From assembly GCF_000019965.1 (NCBI RefSeq), contig NC_010571.1:4907001-4971000 (forward strand): a stretch of 64,000 nt of DNA, in the 5' to 3' direction. Under the pieces are notes generated by a model that saw nothing but the letters and a program-made list of their open reading frames with translations, did no database searches and was not told the origin of the DNA. Shown one piece after another: positions 55,202 to 62,890 of this stretch. The translations under genes and the position numbers were made by a program. How positions within the stretch are numbered: the first letter of the stretch is position 1; each line of letters begins with the position of its first letter. The stretch is from Opitutus terrae PB90-1 (lineage in GTDB: Bacteria > Verrucomicrobiota > Verrucomicrobiia > Opitutales > Opitutaceae).

Positions 55202-55867
55202 TTATTCCACCGTCAACCGCAGTGCCGATCCTTCGACCGCGACTCCCGTCAGCCGCTGCCAGGCCGCGGCCACGTCCTCGGGAATGGTTGCGCCAGCCAT
55301 GACCTGTTTCACGAGCATCCCTTCGACCGCGGGCAGCCGCTGCAGCGGGCAGGAACCCACGTAAAACTCGGTGGGATCAAACACCCAGCGGTCCCCGCGC
55401 TGCGCGAACCCGCCGCGCGCCTGCACGATCACGTTCTGCGCGAACCCGAGCACCTTGATCTGCACCGGCACGCCGATCTGGAGGACGTTGTCACGAATGC
55501 GGAAATTGGGGGTACCAGGCGTGATCGTTTTCTCGGCCGCGGCGGCCTCGGCTTCCGATTTCGCGACCGCCGGCGTGAGGCCGAGCAGCGTGTTCAACTC
55601 ATCCTCGTTCAGCACCACGGATCCACCCTGCACGAAGGCTTTCTGTTTCGCCGCCGCCTGCCGCGCCTTCGTCAGGTCGCGCGTACCCTCGAGGTAGTAG
55701 ACCACGTCGGTCGCGGGTTCTTTCGGCAGCTCCTTCACGGCGGCGACCGGTTTCAGCACGAGATACACCGCCGCGAGCACCACGCCGAGCAGCAGGCTCA
55801 GCACGGCGCCGAGGATGACTTCAGTCCAACTGGGCCCGTGCAGCTCGCGTTCGAGTTTCTTGTTCAT
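55202..55867 (-). CDS. Membrane-anchored protein of unknown function
   Basis: 221 residues from ATG at 55867 (MNKKLERELHG). One helix at about 15-37 (VILGAVLSLLLGVVLAAVYL) leads to a periplasmic body. The body has a DELNTLLGLTP helix region, then beta-rich FRIRDNVLQIGVPVQIKVLG, and a WVFDPTEFYVGSCPLQRLP block. No known family. It may be an envelope lipid or LPS-related protein, but this is only a guess from topology. Confidence 0.75.
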   Translation of the reverse strand: MNKKLERELHGPSWTEVILGAVLSLLLGVVLAAVYLVLKPVAAVKELPKEPATDVVYYLEGTRDLTKARQAAAKQKAFVQGGSVVLNEDELNTLLGLTPAVAKSEAEAAAAEKTITPGTPNFRIRDNVLQIGVPVQIKVLGFAQNVIVQARGGFAQRGDRWVFDPTEFYVGSCPLQRLPAVEGMLVKQVMAGATIPEDVAAAWQRLTGVAVEGSALRLTVE

Positions 55868-55975
55868 GGGAGGAAGGCTTTCGAGTTGAAGGGGAACGAA
55901 GCCGGGAACACCCGCGGTCTCCGCCGCGAGTTTCCACCGCAAAACGCCGCCGAGCGCAACCGCGGAATGCGCGCG

Positions 55976-56245
55976 CTATTTGTTGGCGGCCGGCTTCGCG
56001 TCCGCCTTGCTCTCGCTCTTCGGCGTGGACGGCTTCTCGCCGCCGCTATCGCCGCCGGACTTCTTTTTGTAGTCGGTGATGTAGAAACCCGAGCCCTTGA
56101 AAATCAGTCCCGCGCCGCCACCGATGAGCCGCTTCAGCCCGAGCTTTTTGCATTCCGGACATTTCTTCAGCGGCGCATCGTGCATCGACTGGAACTGCTC
56201 GAAGGTGTGACCGCACTTCTGACAGGCATACTCGTAGGTCGGCAT
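55976..56245 (-). CDS. FmdB-type zinc-ribbon protein
   Basis: 89 residues from ATG at 56245. MPTYEYACQKCGHTFEQFQS with CxxC, then KKCPECKKLGLKRLIGGG with the second CxxC, is the FmdB regulatory-protein zinc ribbon. The C-terminal 40 residues are Lys/Ser/Ala/Pro-rich and disordered. Its role is unknown. It faces a twin-palindrome region at 56329-56422. Confidence 0.92.
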   Translation of the reverse strand: MPTYEYACQKCGHTFEQFQSMHDAPLKKCPECKKLGLKRLIGGGAGLIFKGSGFYITDYKKKSGGDSGGEKPSTPKSESKADAKPAANK

Positions 56246-56328
56246 GGTCGAAAACCGCGCGTTATGGTCCGCCGCCGCCCGATTGGCGAGTTTGTTTCTA
56301 TCCCTCCCCTCGCCGGTCCTCCTCCGAG

Positions 56329-56422
56329 CCATTTTCACGTAATACGTGAAATTCTGTTGCGCCCGTCCGTGCCGGAGCGCGCGAGGGACGTGAGGCCATT
56401 TTCACGTATTACGTGAAAATGG
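56329..56422. repeat. Twin palindromes with TTTCACGTA/TACGTGAAA arms
   Basis: The right copy, CCATTTTCACGTA, T, TACGTGAAAATGG (56396-56422), has perfect 13-bp arms. The left copy has TTTCACGTA, A, TACGTGAAA (56333-56351) and the same CCATT on its left side. Centres are 67 bases apart. They lie between fmdB and the divergent prenyl synthase gene and are AT-richer than the surroundings. The rest of 56246-56578 shows nothing. Confidence 0.85.
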
Positions 56423-56578
56423 CGTGCGGCTCCGCTTGGCTGGGCAATCATCGCCCAACGTGGCACCGACGGCCGGCGAACGTGCGCCGCAACAGATACG
56501 GTCGGCGGCGATGCGGCGCTCAAGCGACACCTACGCCTCGCTTGCACCGGACGACGATTTCGCACACGCAAGAAGCTG

Positions 56579-57556
56579 ATGGACTTTGCCGCCGAACTTC
56601 GCCGCCTGACGAGCCTCGTCGAGGAAGGCATTGAGCGCCACCTGCCCCCCGCGGCTACGCGTCCCGGACGACTCCACGAGGCGATGCGCTACAGTCTGCA
56701 AGCCGGCGGCAAGCGGTTGCGACCGGTGCTCCTGCTGGCGAGTGCAGAACTGTGTGGCGGATCAGGTCACTCACCTTCCCTACAACAATCCGCGACGCCT
56801 GAACCGCCTGCCGGTCGCCGCGGTGACCTGGTCACGGCCCTGGCGCTGCCCGCCGCCGTCGCCATCGAGTGCCTGCACACCTATTCGCTGATCCACGATG
56901 ACTTGCCGTGCATGGACGACGACGACCTGCGCCGCGGCCGGCCAACCGCGCACAAGGCGTTCGACGAAGCCACCGCGCTGCTGGCGGGCGACGCGCTGCT
57001 CACGCACGCCTTTGCGCTCCTCGCTGAGAACTACGCTTCGCAGCCAGCGCTCGCCATGGCGTTGATCCGCGAACTCGCCGACGCGGCGGGCAGCCGGCGG
57101 CTCATCGGCGGGCAGATGGAGGATCTGCTGGCCGAGAAAAAAGCGGACGCCACGGCCGAGGAACTCGAGTTCATTCACCTCAACAAGACCGCGGCGATGA
57201 TCGAGGCTTCACTGGTGATGGGCGGATGGATCGGACTGCATGCGCAAACCGCCGCGCCGGGAGCGCTGCCGCCGGAGATCACTGCGCTCCGCGCCGCCGG
57301 CCGGCATCTCGGGCTCGCGTTCCAGATCATCGACGACGTGCTGGACGCCACGGCGGACCGTGCGACGCTCGGGAAGACCCCCGGCAAGGACGCGAGGGCG
57401 GGCAAGACCACGTTCGTGAGCCTGCACGGGCTCGATCGCTCGCGGCAATTCGCACGTGAGCACACCGCGGCTGCGCGACAGGCGCTCGCTTCGCTCGAGC
57501 GCGAGCACGCATTCCTCGACGCTCTCATCGATTCGCTCGTCACGCGCGCAAAGTAG
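56579..57556 (+). CDS. Polyprenyl (farnesyl-type) diphosphate synthase
   Basis: 325 residues. First Asp-rich motif [19 protein letters not shown] (about 105-123), with two residues between the Asp clusters as in bacterial IspA. Second motif [31 protein letters not shown] binds diphosphate. It condenses IPP with DMAPP or GPP. Residues about 61-85 ([20 protein letters not shown] region) are an extra loop before the ALPAAVAIE helix, not usual in the family. FPP product is inferred. Confidence 0.88.
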   Translation: MDFAAELRRLTSLVEEGIERHLPPAATRPGRLHEAMRYSLQAGGKRLRPVLLLASAELCGGSGHSPSLQQSATPEPPAGRRGDLVTALALPAAVAIECLHTYSLIHDDLPCMDDDDLRRGRPTAHKAFDEATALLAGDALLTHAFALLAENYASQPALAMALIRELADAAGSRRLIGGQMEDLLAEKKADATAEELEFIHLNKTAAMIEASLVMGGWIGLHAQTAAPGALPPEITALRAAGRHLGLAFQIIDDVLDATADRATLGKTPGKDARAGKTTFVSLHGLDRSRQFAREHTAAARQALASLEREHAFLDALIDSLVTRAK

Positions 57557-57736
57557 CGCGGCTTCTCCGCGCGAAAAGTTCGCCGGCCGCCGCGCGCGGT
57601 AGCTCAAGCGCATGGTCTGTACATGGATGCGTTCAAAACCGCGGTCCGTTAGCTAAACCACTCGTTACCGACCCGGCTCGCCCAATGAAAACGCGGTTGC
57701 GCGCCGCGGCCGAACCCGGCGCTCTGGGGCCACCCC

Positions 57737-60700
57737 ATGCTGCGCACCCGACTGCTTTCGATCTCGCTTCTCCTCGCCCTCACCTGCTCCGTCGCCAGTG
57801 CCGCGCTCGAGTCGTTCACGCTCCCTTGGAACGACGCGACCCCCGGCATCACCAACCTGCAAACGTGGCAACCGACGCCCGCGGGTGACGCCGGATGGGT
57901 ATCCGTGACAGCCGGCGGTCACTACGTCGTCGGCGGCGAACGGATTCGGTTTCTCGGCGTCAACGTGGCCGATCTCAGTTGTTTTCCCACGCATGCGCAG
58001 GCCGAGGGGCACGCGGCGCGACTCGCCCGGTTCGGGTTCAACGCCGTGCGCTTTCATCACATGGAAGCGCAGTGGGCGAAGGACAGCGTCATCATCGATT
58101 ACTCGCTCGGGAACTCGCGCACCCTTTCCGCCGACCGGCTGGAGCGGTTGCACTATTTCGTGGCGCAGCTCGCCGCTCGTGGGATCTACAGCAACATCAA
58201 TCTCCTCGTCTCGCGCGAATTCCAGGCCGGGGATGGGCTTGGCCCCGAGATCACGCAACTCGAGTGGAAGGATCAGCACATTCTCGGGTTCTTCATGGAC
58301 GAGGCGCTGCAGCTGCACAAAGAGCACGCGACCAAGCTCCTGTCCGCCCCGAATCCATATCGCGGCGGCCGCTCGCTCGCCGAGGACCCGGCGGTGTCGT
58401 TCGTCGAGATCATGAACGAGAACGGGCTCCTGCAGAAGTGGTATGAGAACGTCCTCGACACCCTGCCGACGCCCTACCGCAGCGCGCTGCAGGCGAAGTG
58501 GAACGCGTGGTTGAAAACCCGCTACGCCACCACGGCCGAGCTGCTCGCCAGCTGGGGCACCATCGACCAGCCGCTCGGCGCGAACATGCTCGCCAACGGC
58601 GACTTCGCGGCCGGCACCGGCTCGTGGAATTTCGAACAACACAACGGTGCCGTCGCCACGCGCATCGCCGGCACCGAATTCAATGGCCAGCCTTCGCTCC
58701 GGATCGCGGTCACCACTCCCGGCTCCGCCGGTTGGCATATTCAACTCAACCAAGCGGGCCTCGCGTTCACCTCCGGCAAGACGTATACGGTGAGCTTCTC
58801 GGCCAAAGCCGCTGCCGCCACCCCGCTCTCCTGCAGCCTCACCCGCACCGGCCCGAGCGACTACTCCGGCGTCGGTTCCTCGATCAGCACCACGCTGGGC
58901 ACCAGCTGGCAGCGCTATACGTTCACTTTCCAGGCGGCCAACGACGAGCCGAGCGTGCGGCTCAATTTCAATGGCTTCGGCGATCGGCTCTGCACGGTTT
59001 ACCTCGCTGATGTCCGCTTCTCGGAAGGCGGCAAGATCGGCGGACTCGCCGACGGCGTGACGCTCGAGGCCGGCAACATTCCGAATGTTCTCCACAACGC
59101 CGCCGCCGGCAGCGCCACTGCCGGCCAGACCCGCGATTGGATCACCTACGTGTTCGCCGCCGAAAAAGTTTATTGGGACGCGATGAAGGCCCACATCAAA
59201 GACACGCTCGGCTACCGCGGCATCGTCTGGGGCACGATCATCTCCAACAGCCCGCCCAACGCCCAGTCCAGCCTCGATGCGATGGACTCGCACGCCTACT
59301 GGCAGCACCCCGTGTGGCCCGCCGGCAAAGATTGGGATCCGGTCGACTGGACGATCAGCAATGTCTCGATGGTCAACTCGCCGTCGTCGAACACGCTCAC
59401 CGGCATCGCGCGGCAGCGCGTCGAAGGCCGGCCGCACAACGTCACCGAGTATCAGCACGCTTCGCCCAACACCTACGCGAGCGAAACGCCCCTGCTCGCG
59501 GCCGCCTTTGGCGCGCTGCAGGATTGGGACAGCCTTTGGATGTTTGCCTACGACACCAACACGGACGCCGCGGTCAGCGGCTTCTTCGATCACGGCGGAC
59601 ACTCCGGCAAGATGGTCAACCAACTGCTCGCGGCCACGCTCTTCCGCCGCGGCGACGTCGCGCCCGCGAACCTTTCCTACACGCTACCTTTCACGCCCGC
59701 CCAGGAAGTCGAAGCCGCACGCGCTTCCGGCGCCGCGTGGTCGATCGCCGACGGCTCGAAGATCGGGATGCCGGCGTTGATGACTTCTCAGAGTCGCGTC
59801 GCACTCAGCATCGGCGCCACGGCGACCGGTCTCGCCTCACCGCCCGCGACGCCCACGGGATCCGTCTTCACCGCGGACACCGGCGAACTGCGCTGGGACA
59901 CTTCCGTCGCGAACAAAGGCGTCGTCACCGTCAACACGCCGCGGACGAAGGCGGTGATCGGGTTCACCGCAGGTCGCAGCTTCGACCTGGGCGGTGTCGT
60001 TATTGCACCGGGCACCACGCGACAGGACTGGAGCACGATTGGCCTCAGTCTGCTCGAAGGCTACCAATTTGATCAGGCCGGCGCCGCGCGCGCCGTGCTC
60101 GTGGCCACGGGCGACCAGGAGAACACCGGACAGACGTGGAATACGGCCAAGAATTCCATCGGCAACCGTTGGGGAACGAGTCCGGTCCTCGTCGAAGTCG
60201 TTCCCGCCACCATCACGCTGCCGGTCGCCGCCACGCGCGTGAGCGTGTGGTCGCTCGACGAGACCGGCCAGCGCAAGGTGGCCGTGAGCGTTCGCGACGC
60301 CGCCGGCCGCGCGCAGTTCGACCTCGGTCGAAGCGGCACCACGCTGTGGTATGAGATCGCAATCGAAGCCGGTCCTGTAACTGCTGCCGCGATCGCCAGC
60401 CAACCAGCGCCGGCGCGCAGCTCAATCCTCGGCGGCAGTGTCACGCTGGCGTTGTCCGCGAACGGTTCACCGGCGCCCGCCGTGCAGTGGACGCGCAACG
60501 GCAGCGACGTGACGCGGCTCGCCGCACCGGTGGTGACACTGGAAAACCTGCAGCCTGCGGACGCCGGCATTTACCGCGCACGCGTCAGCAACGCGTCGGG
60601 CTCGGTGCTGAGCGAGCCCATGATCCTGGGCCTGACCTCCAGCAGCAAAGTGGTCGGCGCGGGGCATGAAGTCGGCTCCAACATCTACGTGGCGAGCAAC

Positions 60701-61504
60701 GGCAACACGTTTGACCAAGTGCTGCTCGAGGGCGCTGCGGCCGCAATCACAGCTGACCACGCGCTGAATCAGATCACGCGACTCTCCTACATCGATTTGG
60801 ACAACGACATCGTGCAGGTGGAGATGAGCGGTCCGGGCACCTTGTCGCTCGTGCTCGACAGCGCGACCGGCCCGGCGGCGCCGGTGAATTACAACCAATC
60901 AAACGTGGGCTATATGAAAGGGCACGCCGGCATTGTCATCACGGGGGCTGATGAACGCACGAACGTCTCGGCGTTCACCGTGGGGCGGTTCACCGCGTTC
61001 GATCCAACAGGCACCTTCGACGTGACGAAGCCTGTCACCGATCTGAATCATCCCTCGAAGAACGGCAGCCCGCTTTTCGCCGGCCAGGCGGACACCGCGT
61101 ATGACGGGATTGCCGACCTCGCCTTCATCGCGATTGCCAGCACCGACGGCAGGTTCGGCGGCGTGCGCGCGGCGAACGCAAACTTCTTCGCGACCAAAGG
61201 ACTCACCGGCGTTTACGCACCCGGTGTCACGTTCTCCGGTCCCGTGTATGTCGGCGACATCATCGCCAGCGATGACTCAACGCCGGTGCTCCGACTCGGT
61301 GCCGCCAGCAACACACGGATCACCGGCGGCGATTTGCTGCAGGCGAACGGCGCGCCCGTACAGGTCAGCGGAATCACACAACTGGTCTTTGCCGACGGCA
61401 GCGACTCGCACGGCCGACTGCTGCCGGCGCAGCGGAATCAAGCGGTCCTGCAGGAAAACGGCGTCGATGTGACGGCGACAATCGTAGTGAATCCGACGCC
61501 ATAG
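57737..61504 (+). CDS. Large secreted glycoside-hydrolase-like protein with nested carbohydrate-binding and Ig domains
   Basis: 1255 residues. Signal peptide 1-22 (MLRTRLLSISLLLALTCSVA...). A GH5/GHA-type TIM barrel starts near residue 50 (RIRFLGVNVADLSCFP, then ARFGFNAVRFHHMEAQW). A candidate acid/base Glu is at residue 228 in EIMNENG, and a candidate nucleophile Glu at 571 in NVTEYQHASPN. Residues about 285-433 are a CBM4/9-like beta-sandwich (MLANGDFAAGTGSWNFEQHN) lying between the two halves of the barrel. An Ig-like domain covers about 886-968 (VQWTRNGSDVTRL, LQPADAGIYRARVSNASGS). The last 285 residues are a beta-rich unit I cannot name. It probably acts on plant or algal polysaccharide outside the cell. 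Confidence 0.82.
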   Translation: MLRTRLLSISLLLALTCSVASAALESFTLPWNDATPGITNLQTWQPTPAGDAGWVSVTAGGHYVVGGERIRFLGVNVADLSCFPTHAQAEGHAARLARFGFNAVRFHHMEAQWAKDSVIIDYSLGNSRTLSADRLERLHYFVAQLAARGIYSNINLLVSREFQAGDGLGPEITQLEWKDQHILGFFMDEALQLHKEHATKLLSAPNPYRGGRSLAEDPAVSFVEIMNENGLLQKWYENVLDTLPTPYRSALQAKWNAWLKTRYATTAELLASWGTIDQPLGANMLANGDFAAGTGSWNFEQHNGAVATRIAGTEFNGQPSLRIAVTTPGSAGWHIQLNQAGLAFTSGKTYTVSFSAKAAAATPLSCSLTRTGPSDYSGVGSSISTTLGTSWQRYTFTFQAANDEPSVRLNFNGFGDRLCTVYLADVRFSEGGKIGGLADGVTLEAGNIPNVLHNAAAGSATAGQTRDWITYVFAAEKVYWDAMKAHIKDTLGYRGIVWGTIISNSPPNAQSSLDAMDSHAYWQHPVWPAGKDWDPVDWTISNVSMVNSPSSNTLTGIARQRVEGRPHNVTEYQHASPNTYASETPLLAAAFGALQDWDSLWMFAYDTNTDAAVSGFFDHGGHSGKMVNQLLAATLFRRGDVAPANLSYTLPFTPAQEVEAARASGAAWSIADGSKIGMPALMTSQSRVALSIGATATGLASPPATPTGSVFTADTGELRWDTSVANKGVVTVNTPRTKAVIGFTAGRSFDLGGVVIAPGTTRQDWSTIGLSLLEGYQFDQAGAARAVLVATGDQENTGQTWNTAKNSIGNRWGTSPVLVEVVPATITLPVAATRVSVWSLDETGQRKVAVSVRDAAGRAQFDLGRSGTTLWYEIAIEAGPVTAAAIASQPAPARSSILGGSVTLALSANGSPAPAVQWTRNGSDVTRLAAPVVTLENLQPADAGIYRARVSNASGSVLSEPMILGLTSSSKVVGAGHEVGSNIYVASNGNTFDQVLLEGAAAAITADHALNQITRLSYIDLDNDIVQVEMSGPGTLSLVLDSATGPAAPVNYNQSNVGYMKGHAGIVITGADERTNVSAFTVGRFTAFDPTGTFDVTKPVTDLNHPSKNGSPLFAGQADTAYDGIADLAFIAIASTDGRFGGVRAANANFFATKGLTGVYAPGVTFSGPVYVGDIIASDDSTPVLRLGAASNTRITGGDLLQANGAPVQVSGITQLVFADGSDSHGRLLPAQRNQAVLQENGVDVTATIVVNPTP

Positions 61505-61597
61505 CAGCACCGCGGCGCGAAATAGGCGAATTTCGGCGGGCGGTGAAGAGTCCCTCGCAGGAGCCCGGTATCACCGACAGCCAAGCGAAGGACGCCT

Positions 61598-61625
61598 GCG
61601 TGGGAGCGCGGCCGTCCTCGGCCGC
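61598..61625. repeat. Left palindrome flanking the RAYT remnant
   Basis: GCGTGGGAGCGCGGCCGTCC, then TCGGCCGC. It is inverted relative to 61844-61874. Confidence 0.85.
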
Positions 61626-61667
61626 AATGTAGGAGAAGCGATCGACGGCGGTCGCGCTCCCAGGAAA

Positions 61668-61844
61668 AGGCATGTCTGGCAACCCGATTACTGGGATCGC
61701 TTCATCCGCAACGAGCGATACTACCGCGCCGCGGTGAACTACATTCACGAGAATCCGGTGAAGGCGGGATTGGTGGCGCGAGCGGACGAATGGCCGTGGA
61801 GCAGCGCAGCTCTGTGGAAGGAACGAGGGCTCGATCTGGGATAG
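61668..61844 (+). pseudogene. C-terminal remnant of a REP-associated tyrosine transposase (RAYT)
   Basis: The frame reads VWQPDYWDRFIRNERYYRAA, then VNYIHENPVKAGLVARADEW, PWSSAALWKERG, LDLG and stop. This is the C-terminal signature of RAYT (IS200/IS605-like TnpA_REP): the HENPVKAGLV and W-PWSSA blocks. The N-terminal two thirds, with the HUH histidines and probably the tyrosine, are missing, replaced upstream by repeat DNA. No start codon belongs to it. RAYT enzymes are tied to spreading REP palindromes. Inverted palindromes bracket this piece, and the window is full of REP-like elements. Confidence 0.88.
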
Positions 61845-61874
61845 GAGCGGCCGCGGGCGGCCGCGCTCCCACGC
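61844..61874. repeat. Right palindrome flanking the RAYT remnant
   Basis: GGAGCGGCCGCGGGCGGCCG, then CGCTCCCACGC. It is the inverted partner of 61598-61625, and overlaps the remnant's stop codon. Confidence 0.85.
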
Positions 61875-61913
61875 AAGCGTTCTCTCAACGCTGGATTGCC
61901 ATCGCGGAGCAAG

Positions 61914-61940
61914 AAAAAGGCGGAGGCAAGAGCCTCCGCC
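61914..61940 (-). terminator. Rho-independent terminator of tpiA
   Basis: On the minus strand GGCGGAGGC, loop TCTT, GCCTCCGCC, followed by TTTTTC. It starts about 50 bases after the tpiA stop. Confidence 0.94.
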
Positions 61941-61990
61941 CGAAGAATGTGCTCGCTGACGGGGAAACCCGCAGCGGGTCTGCGTTCGCC

Positions 61991-62761
61991 TTACTTGATC
62001 GCCGCGGCGGCGTTGATCAGCTCGAGGAAGCTGCGCGCTTCGAGCGCGGCGCCGCCGATCAGACCACCGTCGATGTCCTTCTGCGCGAGGAGCTCGGGCG
62101 CGTTCGACGGCTTCATCGAACCACCATACAGGATCCGTACCTTCGCCGCGATGGCGTCGCCAAACAGCTTCACGAGCAAGCCGCGGATGAACGCGTGCAC
62201 TTCCTGTGCCTGGTCGGTCGTCGCCACCTTGCCGGTGCCGATCGCCCACACGGGCTCGTAGGCGATCACGACCGTGGCCGCCTGCTCCTTGCTCACGCCC
62301 TCGAGTCCGCCTTCAAGCTGCGTCTGCACGACCTTCAACGTCGAGCCCGCCTCGCGCTCGGCGAGTGTCTCGCCCACGCAGAGGATCGGCTTCAACTGGT
62401 TCTTCAGCGCGGCGAGGACCTTCTTGTTGATGAAGGCATCGGTTTCCGCGAAGTAGGCGCGGCGCTCGCTGTGGCCCAGGATCACGTGCGTCGCGAACAC
62501 GGCGCGGAGCATCGGAGCCGAGACTTCGCCGGTGAAAGCGCCACTCGCCTCGGGGTGCATGTTCTGCGCGCCGAGTTTCACGTTCGAGCCTTCGAGGGCC
62601 TTGCCCACGGACTCGATCGCGACAAACGGCGGGCACACCACCATGTCGACGTCGTTGTTCTTGCCGGCAGCGGCGACGATTTCCTTGACCAGCGCCACAC
62701 CGTCGGCGGGCGTCTTGTTCATCTTCCAGTTACCAGCGATCAGCTTTTTGCGGGGAATCAT
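61991..62761 (-). CDS. tpiA: Triosephosphate isomerase
   Basis: 256 residues. Catalytic Lys in AGNWKMNKTP, electrophilic His in ILGHSERRAYF, and general-base Glu in VIAYEPVWAIGTGK. YGGSMKPSNAPEL binds phosphate. It interconverts DHAP and G3P. It lies downstream of pgk, a common glycolytic pair, and ends at a strong terminator. Confidence 0.97.
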   Translation of the reverse strand: MIPRKKLIAGNWKMNKTPADGVALVKEIVAAAGKNNDVDMVVCPPFVAIESVGKALEGSNVKLGAQNMHPEASGAFTGEVSAPMLRAVFATHVILGHSERRAYFAETDAFINKKVLAALKNQLKPILCVGETLAEREAGSTLKVVQTQLEGGLEGVSKEQAATVVIAYEPVWAIGTGKVATTDQAQEVHAFIRGLLVKLFGDAIAAKVRILYGGSMKPSNAPELLAQKDIDGGLIGGAALEARSFLELINAAAAIK

Positions 62762-62763
62762 GT

Positions 62764-62890
62764 TAGTAAGAAGTAGCGAGTGATGAGTAGCGAGTAGTGA
62801 GTAGAAATGGCGACGTTGCAGCGAGTGTCGGGTCGTGAATCAGCGGCCTGGCGTGCTCGCGACTCACTCCCCGCAACTCGCTACTTCCCG
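62764..62890. repeat. Facing 7-bp tandem arrays between pgk and tpiA
   Basis: Left: aagtagc, gagtgat, gagtagc, gagtagt, gagtaga. The right, read on the opposite strand, is aagtagc, gagttgc, ggggagt, gagtcgc, gagc. It fills the whole pgk-tpiA gap. Confidence 0.9.

Noticed and set aside
56329-56422. Twin palindromes called as canonical parS centromere sites
   Set aside because: The parS consensus has contiguous TTTCAC/GTGAAA halves; these have five extra central bases, and no parAB is adjacent.
57598-57662. tRNA-like stretch GGTAGCTCAAGCGC ... GCGTTCAAAACC ... ACCA after the prenyl synthase gene
   Set aside because: No acceptor stem pairs, and the anticodon arm cannot be formed. It resembles a T-arm only by chance words.
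61374-62249. Minus-strand open frame running across the tpiA end and the RAYT region
   Set aside because: It is low-complexity Arg/Gly text crossing a strong terminator and palindromes, and out of frame with tpiA.
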